Of a stretch of 64,000 nt of DNA, positions 57,440 through 64,000 are shown in pieces. Numbering within the stretch: position 1 is the first letter of the stretch; each line of letters opens with the position of its first letter. The stretch comes from an uncultured bacterium. Lineage in GTDB: Bacteria; Actinomycetota; Coriobacteriia; Coriobacteriales; Coriobacteriaceae. Below the pieces are notes generated by a model. The model was not told the origin of the DNA and did no database searches. It worked only from the letters and a program-made list of their open reading frames with translations. A program made the translations under genes and the position numbers. The DNA is taken from contig CAJMST010000003.1 of the NCBI GenBank assembly GCA_905216145.1, positions 1 to 64,000 on the forward strand. The letters run 5' to 3'.

Positions 57440-58744
57440 TTGAATAGCCAGCTGATCCAACAGGGCCGCGCCGCTTACCGCGCGGGTGATTTTTCCGCTG
57501 CAGCCCAGATGCTTGGGGCGGCAAAGACTCCCGATGAGATTATGGGCGAGGCCGATCACCTTCGTGGCAACGCCTTGATGCACCTGGGCATGTATGCCGA
57601 GGCCGCCGAGGCTTATGCTGCCGCCCTCAACGACGGCACCTACGGCAAGCGCGGCGCGCTGCTCACCAACCGCGGCAAGGCGCTCGCCGCCGTGGGCGAC
57701 TACACGACGGCCGCCCAGGCGTTCTCTGCTGCTACGCAGGATGCTTCCTATGCCACGCCGTTCAAGGCCTATCTGGGCCTGGGCAATACGCTGTTCCAGT
57801 CGGGCGATTATGCCAACGCGGGTACTGCCTTCCGTCAGGCTGCCATCGACGGCGCCAATCCGGCTCCTGCCGCCGCACTCGGCGAGCTCGGTCGTTGCTT
57901 CATTAAGCTCGGCCGTCCGGCGGATGCCGTGGAGACCTACCGCACGGCTATCGACTTTGCCGGCCCCCGCGACGACACGCGTGCGCTCAATGCCGGCATG
58001 GGTCAGGCGCTTTCTGCCGCCGGCCGTCCCTCCGACGCACTCGACGCCTTTAACGCCGCTACTGCCGATGGCATCTACCAGCTCACTTCCGAGCAGGCCG
58101 ATGAGCTTGCCCGCGTGCATGATTCGCTTGCCGCACTGTCTGCCCAGACGGCTATGGCCACGGCTCCGGCGCCCGCGATGGACGCTCCTGCCGTCGATCC
58201 GCTCGATCCTACGGGCGCGACCGGTCAGTTTATGCCCGATCCCTCGGACACCGGCTTCTTTACGCTGTCCGAGTCCGAGATGGTCCAGCAGGACCGTCAG
58301 GATCGTAAGCAGGCCAAGGTCCGTCGTCGCCATCGCCACACGGGTCTCAAAGTCTTCATCGTGCTGCTTCTGCTCATTTTGATTGCTGCGGGCGGTCTGG
58401 GCTTTGCCTACACGCGCGGCTTTGGCTTCCCCTCGCAGGAGTCGGTTATCACCGATCTGTTCCAGGCTGCCGGCGACGGTGACACCGCAAAGGCCGAGTC
58501 TTGCCTGGCCTCGAGCCTGTCCGAGGACGCTAAGTCGATGATCATCTCCTCGATTCCGCAGGGTGCCACCGTGTCCGTCGAGGGCATGGACCAGTCCATG
58601 ACCGAGACGACCGCCAAGGTTAAGGCGTCGCTGTCCAAGGGCGGCGAGCAGGAGTACACCGTCCAATTCGTGCGCTCCGACAACCATATCGGCTGGGCCG
58701 TTTCCTCGCTCGATATGGATTTCTCGGCTGCTGACAACCAGTAG
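57440..58744 (+). CDS. TPR-repeat membrane protein
   Basis: The 434-residue protein has tetratricopeptide repeats in residues 1 to about 215 (GRAAYRAGDFSAAAQMLGA, GMYAEAAEAYAAAL, GDYTTAAQAFSAA, GDYANAGTAFRQA). A membrane helix follows near residue 310 (LKVFIVLLLLILIAAGGLG), and the last 100 residues would lie outside. It probably scaffolds an envelope complex. The start is a TTG after AAAGGGGAC. It lies between cyclophilin and mreB. Confidence 0.78.
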   Translation: MNSQLIQQGRAAYRAGDFSAAAQMLGAAKTPDEIMGEADHLRGNALMHLGMYAEAAEAYAAALNDGTYGKRGALLTNRGKALAAVGDYTTAAQAFSAATQDASYATPFKAYLGLGNTLFQSGDYANAGTAFRQAAIDGANPAPAAALGELGRCFIKLGRPADAVETYRTAIDFAGPRDDTRALNAGMGQALSAAGRPSDALDAFNAATADGIYQLTSEQADELARVHDSLAALSAQTAMATAPAPAMDAPAVDPLDPTGATGQFMPDPSDTGFFTLSESEMVQQDRQDRKQAKVRRRHRHTGLKVFIVLLLLILIAAGGLGFAYTRGFGFPSQESVITDLFQAAGDGDTAKAESCLASSLSEDAKSMIISSIPQGATVSVEGMDQSMTETTAKVKASLSKGGEQEYTVQFVRSDNHIGWAVSSLDMDFSAADNQ

Positions 58745-58764
58745 TGACCTTATGGGATTTAGTT

Positions 58765-58800
58765 TTGCCCGGTGCTTCACCGCAAGTGAGGTGCCGGGCT
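58765..58800 (+). terminator. Weak hairpin before mreB
   Basis: GCCCGG pairs with CCGGGC around an imperfect inner stem. There is only a short T-poor tail, so termination here would be partial. Confidence 0.35.
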
Positions 58801-58859
58801 TGCGCTAGTATCATGAACTAGTAGTTTTCCAGCAATCATCCAACACATCAGGAGTTGCG

Positions 58860-59903
58860 TTGTTTTCTTTGATGGATATGTTCTTCGGTAGCTATGCGGG
58901 CGATCTTGCCATCGACCTCGGCACCGCAAATACGCTTGTCTCCGTGCGCGGCAAGGGTATCGTCATTCGCGAGCCCTCCGTCGTCGCCATCGACAAGAAC
59001 GACGAGCGCATCCTGGCGGTCGGTATCGAGGCAAAGCGCATGCTCGGCCGTACGCCCGGCAACATCGTGGCTGTTCGTCCCCTGAAGGACGGCGTCATCG
59101 CCGACTTCGATGTTACCGAGGCCATGCTTCGCTACTTTATCGACAAGGCGTCCGAGAAGCGCTATCCGTGGACCCCGCGTCCGCGCGTTGTCGTCTGCGT
59201 TCCCTCCGGCGTCACGTCGGTCGAGAAGCGTGCCGTCTTTGAGGCCACGATCCAGGCTGGCGCTCGCCAGGCCTACCTGATTGAGGAGCCCATGGCTGCC
59301 GCTATCGGCGCCGACCTGCCCGTCGAGGAGCCCACCGGCTCCATGGTCATCGACATCGGTGGCGGTACCACCGAGGTCGCTGTTATCGCCATGGGCGGCA
59401 TCGTCGTCTCGCAGTCCATTCGTATTGCCGGCGACGAGTTCGATCAGGCTATCCTCACGCACGTTCGTGATGCCTACAACCTGGCCATCGGCGAGCGTAC
59501 GGCAGAGGACATCAAGATCAAGGTCGGCTCCGCCGTGCCGCTCAAGGACGAGCTTGACGTCGAGGTCAACGGCCGCGACGTGATTACCGGTCTGCCCAAG
59601 ACCGTGCGCATCGAGAGCGAGGAGATTCGTCGCGCGCTCAACAAGCCGCTCGACGAGATGGCCAAGGCCGTCAAGGACGCCCTCGATGCCACGCCTCCCG
59701 ATCTCGCCTCGGACCTTATGTACTACGGCATTTTGCTGACCGGTGGCGGCGCGCTGCTGCGCGGTCTCGACGTGCGCCTGCGCGATGAGACCGGCGTTTC
59801 GGTCAACGTCAGCCCCACGGCGCTCGATAACGTCGTTAACGGCTGTGCCCGCGTGCTCGAGGCCAATGCGTTTGATGGCGGCTTCGTCCAGACCAATGCT
59901 TAA
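58860..59903 (+). CDS. mreB: Rod-shape actin homologue MreB
   Basis: This 347-residue actin-like ATPase guides wall synthesis along the cell side. It has AGDLAIDLGTANTLVSVRGKG (phosphate 1), VVVCVPSGVTSVEKRAV, SMVIDIGGGTTEVAVIAMGG (phosphate 2) and MYYGILLTGGGALLRGLD (adenosine). The start is a TTG after AGGAGTTG. mreC, mreD, mrdA and rodA follow, so the elongasome is encoded together. Confidence 0.95.
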   Translation: MFSLMDMFFGSYAGDLAIDLGTANTLVSVRGKGIVIREPSVVAIDKNDERILAVGIEAKRMLGRTPGNIVAVRPLKDGVIADFDVTEAMLRYFIDKASEKRYPWTPRPRVVVCVPSGVTSVEKRAVFEATIQAGARQAYLIEEPMAAAIGADLPVEEPTGSMVIDIGGGTTEVAVIAMGGIVVSQSIRIAGDEFDQAILTHVRDAYNLAIGERTAEDIKIKVGSAVPLKDELDVEVNGRDVITGLPKTVRIESEEIRRALNKPLDEMAKAVKDALDATPPDLASDLMYYGILLTGGGALLRGLDVRLRDETGVSVNVSPTALDNVVNGCARVLEANAFDGGFVQTNA

Positions 59904-59924
59904 TTTCCAAAAGGTGGATTCCAT

Positions 59925-60923
59925 TTGGCACGATCTTCGGGTTTCTCCACAAATCTGAATACCAAGCGACAATCAACGGGTATGCGCCCGTTGATTGTTT
60001 TCAGCCTGATTTCGGTGTTGCTGCTCACGTTTTACATCCGCGAGGGCGAGGCAGGACCGATTCATGCCGTGCGTTCGGGCGTAACGACGATTACCTCGCC
60101 GGTGCGCTTTGTGGGTTCGGCTGTGGCGGCTCCCTTCAATGCGATCGGCAACGTGTTCTCTAACCTTACGGCGTCGCAGGACACGCTTGATGAGCTTAAG
60201 AAGCAAAACGAGGAACTGACCTCTAAGGTTGCTGAGCTCTCCGAGGCTCAAAAGACCGCTGAGCGTCTGGAGGGGCTGGTCGGCCTGCAGTCGACCTACA
60301 ACCTTAAATCGACCGCAGCTCGTATCGTCGGTGCCTCGGGCGATGCCTGGACCTCGACCGTCACGATCGATAAGGGTTCTGCCGACGGGCTTACCATCAA
60401 CATGCCCGTAACGAGTTCGGCCGGTGTTATCGGCCAGATTATCGAGGTATCGGCCAAGACCTCTACCGTGCGCCTGATTGGCGACGAGAACTCGGGCGTG
60501 TCCGCCATGGTGCAGGACACGCGCGCCCAGGGCATGCTGCAGGGTCAGGCTGACGGCACGCTGCGTCTTGAGTACGTGAGCGTCGACTCCGATGTTAAGG
60601 TTGGCGACATCATCGTGACCTCGGGCATTGGCGGTGTGTTCCCCAAGGGTCTACCGCTCGGCACCGTCTCGTCGGTTGAGAAATCGGCAAACGACGTGTA
60701 CTACACCATTGTGGTGCGCGCTCAGACCACGGCCGAGAACAACGAGGAAGTGCTGGTCATCACCTCGCTGACCGACGAACAGTCGGCCTCGGATGAGGAC
60801 GTGAGCACGGCCAACAGCACGCCGCAGGGAACGTCGCGCGATGCTGCGACCAAGACGAAGGACGAGAGCTCGGATGACAGTTCCGACACGTCCGAGACGA
60901 CCGATTCTGGCTCGAGCGAATAG
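59925..60923 (+). CDS. mreC: Rod-shape-determining protein MreC
   Basis: The 332-residue protein has one N-terminal membrane helix (PLIVFSLISVLLLTFYI), a coiled coil (LDELKKQNEELTSKVAELSEAQ), and two beta-barrels containing TSAGVIGQIIEV and TSGIGGVFPKGLPLG. The C-terminal Ser/Thr/Asp-rich tail is disordered. It links MreB to PBP2 at the membrane. The start is a TTG after AAAAGGTGG. Confidence 0.93.
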   Translation: MARSSGFSTNLNTKRQSTGMRPLIVFSLISVLLLTFYIREGEAGPIHAVRSGVTTITSPVRFVGSAVAAPFNAIGNVFSNLTASQDTLDELKKQNEELTSKVAELSEAQKTAERLEGLVGLQSTYNLKSTAARIVGASGDAWTSTVTIDKGSADGLTINMPVTSSAGVIGQIIEVSAKTSTVRLIGDENSGVSAMVQDTRAQGMLQGQADGTLRLEYVSVDSDVKVGDIIVTSGIGGVFPKGLPLGTVSSVEKSANDVYYTIVVRAQTTAENNEEVLVITSLTDEQSASDEDVSTANSTPQGTSRDAATKTKDESSDDSSDTSETTDSGSSE

Positions 60924-60934
60924 GGGGCATGTCC

Positions 60935-61501
60935 ATGGATCTACACGAGCAGGGGATGAGCTCCCGCACGTTTGTAATCGCCGCCATTGTGTGCGTGCTG
61001 CTGCAGGCAGGCCTGGCACCGCAGATCTCCATTGCGGGCGGTCGTGTCAACTTCATGATTATCCTGGTGTGCCTAAGCGTGTTCTCGGGCGACCCGACCC
61101 GTGCCGTCGTGTGCGGTTTTTGCAGCGGCTTGTTCTATGACCTGTCCGCTGCCGTGCCGGTGGGCGTTATGTCGCTCCTGCTGACCGTGGGTTCTTTTGC
61201 CCTGGTGCACAGCGCCGTCGGTCAGACGGGCGGTACCCCGAGTGCGCGCGGCGTCACTGTGGGCGCCTTTGCGCTCGTCATTAATGTGATCTACAGCATC
61301 ATCTTGCTGTTTATGGGTTTGGAGACGAGCTTTGTCGTGGCGATCTTCGGCCATGCGCTGCCGTCCTCGATCCTGACGGGTCTGGTTGCCATTCCGTTTT
61401 TGATGTCCGGCGTCGTGCCGCAGTCCGGCTATGGATTCTCCGCACGTGGCGGACGCCAGACGGGTATGCGCTTTAAGCCCAAGACCCGCAAGCTCAAATA
61501 G
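60935..61501 (+). CDS. mreD: Rod-shape-determining protein MreD
   Basis: This 188-residue membrane protein has five hydrophobic segments (FVIAAIVCVLLQAGLAP, FMIILVCLSVFSGDPTRAVVCGFCSGLFYDL) and the MreD-family G-L-x-x-D pattern. It supports elongasome assembly. ATG at 60935 is better spaced from GGGGG than the ATG at 60929. Confidence 0.88.
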   Translation: MDLHEQGMSSRTFVIAAIVCVLLQAGLAPQISIAGGRVNFMIILVCLSVFSGDPTRAVVCGFCSGLFYDLSAAVPVGVMSLLLTVGSFALVHSAVGQTGGTPSARGVTVGAFALVINVIYSIILLFMGLETSFVVAIFGHALPSSILTGLVAIPFLMSGVVPQSGYGFSARGGRQTGMRFKPKTRKLK

Positions 61502-61514
61502 GGGAGGCCCGTAG

Positions 61515-63584
61515 ATGTCTTCCCAGTTGACGGTTATTATCGCCGGTATCGTGCTGGTTGTGGCCATCGTGGTCGCGCTGGTCATCATGCGTCGTGGCGA
61601 TTCCCGTTTTACCTACGATACGCAGCATGGAACGGCCCCACGCGCCACCGAGGGCGAGGGCAATACCGCGGCGACCGCCTTTAAGGGCCGCTTTTCCATC
61701 CTCACCACGGGTGTGGGCGCGATGTTTGCGGCGCTCGCCGTCAAGCTGTGGGGCATGCAGATGGTCTCGTCGGACTATTACGAGAAGCAGGCCAATAGCA
61801 ATCAGACTCGCACCGTTACCACTCCCGCTGTACGCGGCCGCATCCTCGACCGCAATGGCGTGGCGCTTGTCCAGAACCGTCCCTCACTTGCTGTCGTGGC
61901 CTACCGCGACCTTGCCGAGGATGAGGTTCTGGTTCGCCATCTTGCCAACGTGCTTGGAATGCCTTACGTGGCGGTCCTTCGCAATATTCAGGACAATACA
62001 GAGGGCGCCCAGAGCCTGCATACTATCGCGACGGACGTCCGTCGCTCCACGGTTGCCTATATTCAGGAGCATGCCGGCGAGTTCCCGGGCGTCAAGATTG
62101 CCGAGCGTACCGAGCGCCAGTATCCATATGGCGAGACGGCATGCCATATCTTGGGCTATACCGGCACCATTACCTCCGAGCAGCTCGAGGCCCAGAATAA
62201 GAAAACCTCTGGGGATGATGATGCTTCTGCTGGCAAGATTACGTACCAGTCGGGCGATATCGTGGGCCAGGCGGGCGTTGAGAGCTACTACGAAAACCTG
62301 CTGCAGGGTATTCGTGGCGAGCAGACCGTCAAGGTCGATGCCTCGGGCAATGTGACCGGTCAGGCCGGCGCCGTGCCCGCGAAGGCCGGCTCCGACATTA
62401 AGCTCACGCTCGACCTTAAGATCCAACAGGCCTGCGAGACGGCACTGGCGAGCGCTATCGAGCTTGCCAAGACCACTGGCTACAGCAATGCCGGCAACGG
62501 CGCTGTGGTGTGTCTCGATCCCAACAATGGCGAGATCCTGGGCATGGCGAGCGAGCCCAAGTTCGATCCGTCCGTCTTTATCGGCGGCGTCTCAAATGAC
62601 GTGTGGACCGAGCTCAATGATGACAAGGGTTCGCACCCGCTGCTCAACCGCGCCATTAGCGGACAGTACATGTCGGCTTCGACCATCAAGCCGCTCTCGG
62701 CACTGGCCGGTCTTGAGTTTGGAACCTACACGTCGGGGCAGACGACCAACTGCACGGGCTATTGGACGGGTCTGGGCAAGTCGTGGGGCAAGTACTGCTG
62801 GCTGCATTCCGGCCACGGCACCATGACGCTGCAGTCGGGTATCGCCAACTCGTGCGACCCCGTCTTCTACGACATGGGCAAGGCGTTCTTTTATGACGAG
62901 AAACATTCCGAGGGCCTGCAGGAGGTCTTTCGTCGCTGGGGTCTAGGCAAGACCTGCGGTATCGATCTGCCGAGTGAGGGCGCGGGCCGTATTCCCGATG
63001 CCGAGTGGAAAGAGTCGTACTTCACCGACGCCTCTGCCGAGGACCGCAAGTGGAATGCCGGTGATATGACTAACATTGCCATCGGCCAGGGCGACATCCT
63101 GGTGACGCCCCTGCAGATGGCGTGCGCCTATATGGGTCTTGCCAACGGCGGCAAACAGTACGTGCCCCACGTGTTTTTGTCTGCCGTGTCGCGCGATGGC
63201 GACGGCGATGCCTATAAGTACAACGGCAAGGGCAAGAAGAAGCGCCTGGAGGCCAAGATCAACAGTGATTCGGATTTGGCTCTTGTTCGCAACGGCATGC
63301 ACGACGTGATTTACACGGCATCGACGTCCCTGGCGGCTCACTTTGGCACCCTGACGCCGCAGGTATACGGCAAGTCGGGCACGGGCGAGAAAAGCGGCGA
63401 GGACGAATACGCTTGGTTCTGCGCCTATGCACCGGCCGATGACCCCAAGTATGTTATCGCTACTGTCCTGGAGCAGGGCGGCGGCGGCTCAGATACCGCG
63501 ATGCATGTCGTGCGCGACGTGCTCGGCGTGATTTATGACGAGCCCGATACCTCTTCGGCCTCGGGCGATTCTTCGGTTCGATAG
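61515..63584 (+). CDS. mrdA: Penicillin-binding protein 2 (elongation transpeptidase)
   Basis: The 689-residue class B PBP cross-links peptidoglycan during elongation. An N-terminal membrane helix is followed by the dimerisation domain (AVRGRILDRNGVALVQNRPS) and the transpeptidase domain with SASTIKPLSAL (Ser389-x-x-Lys392), SGIANSCDPVFYD (SxN-like motif as SCD) and YGKSGTGEKS (KSG). It pairs with RodA encoded next. ATG follows GGGGAGG. Confidence 0.92.
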   Translation: MSSQLTVIIAGIVLVVAIVVALVIMRRGDSRFTYDTQHGTAPRATEGEGNTAATAFKGRFSILTTGVGAMFAALAVKLWGMQMVSSDYYEKQANSNQTRTVTTPAVRGRILDRNGVALVQNRPSLAVVAYRDLAEDEVLVRHLANVLGMPYVAVLRNIQDNTEGAQSLHTIATDVRRSTVAYIQEHAGEFPGVKIAERTERQYPYGETACHILGYTGTITSEQLEAQNKKTSGDDDASAGKITYQSGDIVGQAGVESYYENLLQGIRGEQTVKVDASGNVTGQAGAVPAKAGSDIKLTLDLKIQQACETALASAIELAKTTGYSNAGNGAVVCLDPNNGEILGMASEPKFDPSVFIGGVSNDVWTELNDDKGSHPLLNRAISGQYMSASTIKPLSALAGLEFGTYTSGQTTNCTGYWTGLGKSWGKYCWLHSGHGTMTLQSGIANSCDPVFYDMGKAFFYDEKHSEGLQEVFRRWGLGKTCGIDLPSEGAGRIPDAEWKESYFTDASAEDRKWNAGDMTNIAIGQGDILVTPLQMACAYMGLANGGKQYVPHVFLSAVSRDGDGDAYKYNGKGKKKRLEAKINSDSDLALVRNGMHDVIYTASTSLAAHFGTLTPQVYGKSGTGEKSGEDEYAWFCAYAPADDPKYVIATVLEQGGGGSDTAMHVVRDVLGVIYDEPDTSSASGDSSVR

Positions 63585-63593
63585 GAGGTTGCG

Positions 63594-64000
63594 ATGGATT
63601 TTTCTCCGGCGGATCTGTTCCGTTCAACCAAGACCGGCTCTCGCAGCAGCCTGGACCGCGTCAACAAGCAACTTTCGGCCTCGCGCGGCACGTTTCGCCA
63701 AAAGGTGCATATCGGTGTGCTCGTGGCTACTGTGGCGCTCGTCGCCTACGGTGCCATCATTATCTGGTCGGCTTCGCAGTTTAAGGCCGATGCATCGTTT
63801 TCACGCCATCTTCTGGGAATTGGCATCGGGGCGGTGCTGGCGGTGCTGGTCTGGCGTACCGACCTGCGCGGTATTTCCAATTTCTCGACGGCGTTGCTCG
63901 TCATCGACCTGATCGTGATCCTCTCGCCCAAGATTCCGGGTCTGTCCTATACGGGCGGTCTGGGCATGACGGGCTGGATCAAGATTCCCGGTATCGGCTT
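63594..64000 (+). CDS. rodA: Rod-shape protein RodA (cut by window end)
   Basis: The first 135 residues of a SEDS-family glycosyltransferase: after a 35-residue cytoplasmic lead (MDFSPADLFRSTKTGSRSS) come membrane segments with LVATVALVAYGAIIIWSASQ and LGIGIGAVLAVLVW, then GGLGMTGWIKIPGIG, which matches the conserved GxxRWI-like loop of RodA/FtsW. AGGAGG precedes the ATG. The rest lies outside the window. Confidence 0.88.
   Translation, partial: MDFSPADLFRSTKTGSRSSLDRVNKQLSASRGTFRQKVHIGVLVATVALVAYGAIIIWSASQFKADASFSRHLLGIGIGAVLAVLVWRTDLRGISNFSTALLVIDLIVILSPKIPGLSYTGGLGMTGWIKIPGIG

Overview
The window looks like a chromosomal segment of a Coriobacteriia gut actinobacterium, most likely Collinsella. 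This is inferred from moderately high G+C, the gene content and fused forms such as RmlC-RmlD and AroE-AroK; no database search was possible. An intact-looking, roughly 35.7 kb siphovirus prophage sits in the 3' end of a tRNA-Arg(CCG) gene.

Layout. Bases 1-5600 hold surface-polysaccharide genes: an RmlC-RmlD fusion for dTDP-rhamnose, a GT2 glycosyltransferase, a Wzm/Wzt-type ABC exporter, tRNA-Arg(TCT) and an acyltransferase. Bases 5695-8144 hold an HTH protein and a coupled pair (DUF4869-like protein plus P-loop ATPase) of unknown role. Bases 8275-16733 are one minus-strand aromatic amino-acid operon in the order DAHP synthase, tyrA, aroB, aroA, aroC, pheA, aroE-aroK, aroQ. A possible transcription attenuator precedes it.

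Prophage (17006-52733, bounded by a 10 bp direct repeat). The left, minus-strand part is the lysogeny module: a large serine recombinase, an unknown protein and a CI-like repressor. A control region with three matching 15 bp operators separates it from a Cro-like gene. The plus strand then carries many small overlapping early genes (PD-(D/E)XK nuclease, DUF1351, ERF annealing protein, SSB, a DUF6291-like protein with internal iteron-like repeats, HNH proteins, MazG-like, DUF4406). The late module follows: terminase, portal, a MuF-like protein with a C-terminal toxin-like domain, scaffold, capsid, connector proteins, tail tube, tail chaperones with a -1 frameshift, tape measure, Dit, tail-tip protein and baseplate, then holin and amidase endolysin.

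The most striking system is a complete diversity-generating retroelement (DGR) between the tail-tip genes and the lysis genes: a C-type-lectin-like target protein with a 3' variable repeat (VR), an Avd accessory protein, a template repeat (TR) and a DGR-type reverse transcriptase. VR and TR align over 128 bp with 11 differences, and every one is at a TR adenine. Ten of the 11 fall in eight AAY (Asn) codons. This is the signature of adenine-directed mutagenic retrohoming, so the phage probably diversifies its receptor-binding protein.

Right of the prophage are a P-type cation ATPase, a zinc-ribbon membrane protein, a cyclophilin, a TPR membrane protein and the rod-shape cluster mreB-mreC-mreD-mrdA-rodA. 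The last gene is cut by the window end. No stretch over 300 bases lacks a gene; the larger gaps are 30235-30481 (before the terminase), 35005-35235 (after the MuF gene) and 48628-48830 (between TR and RT).
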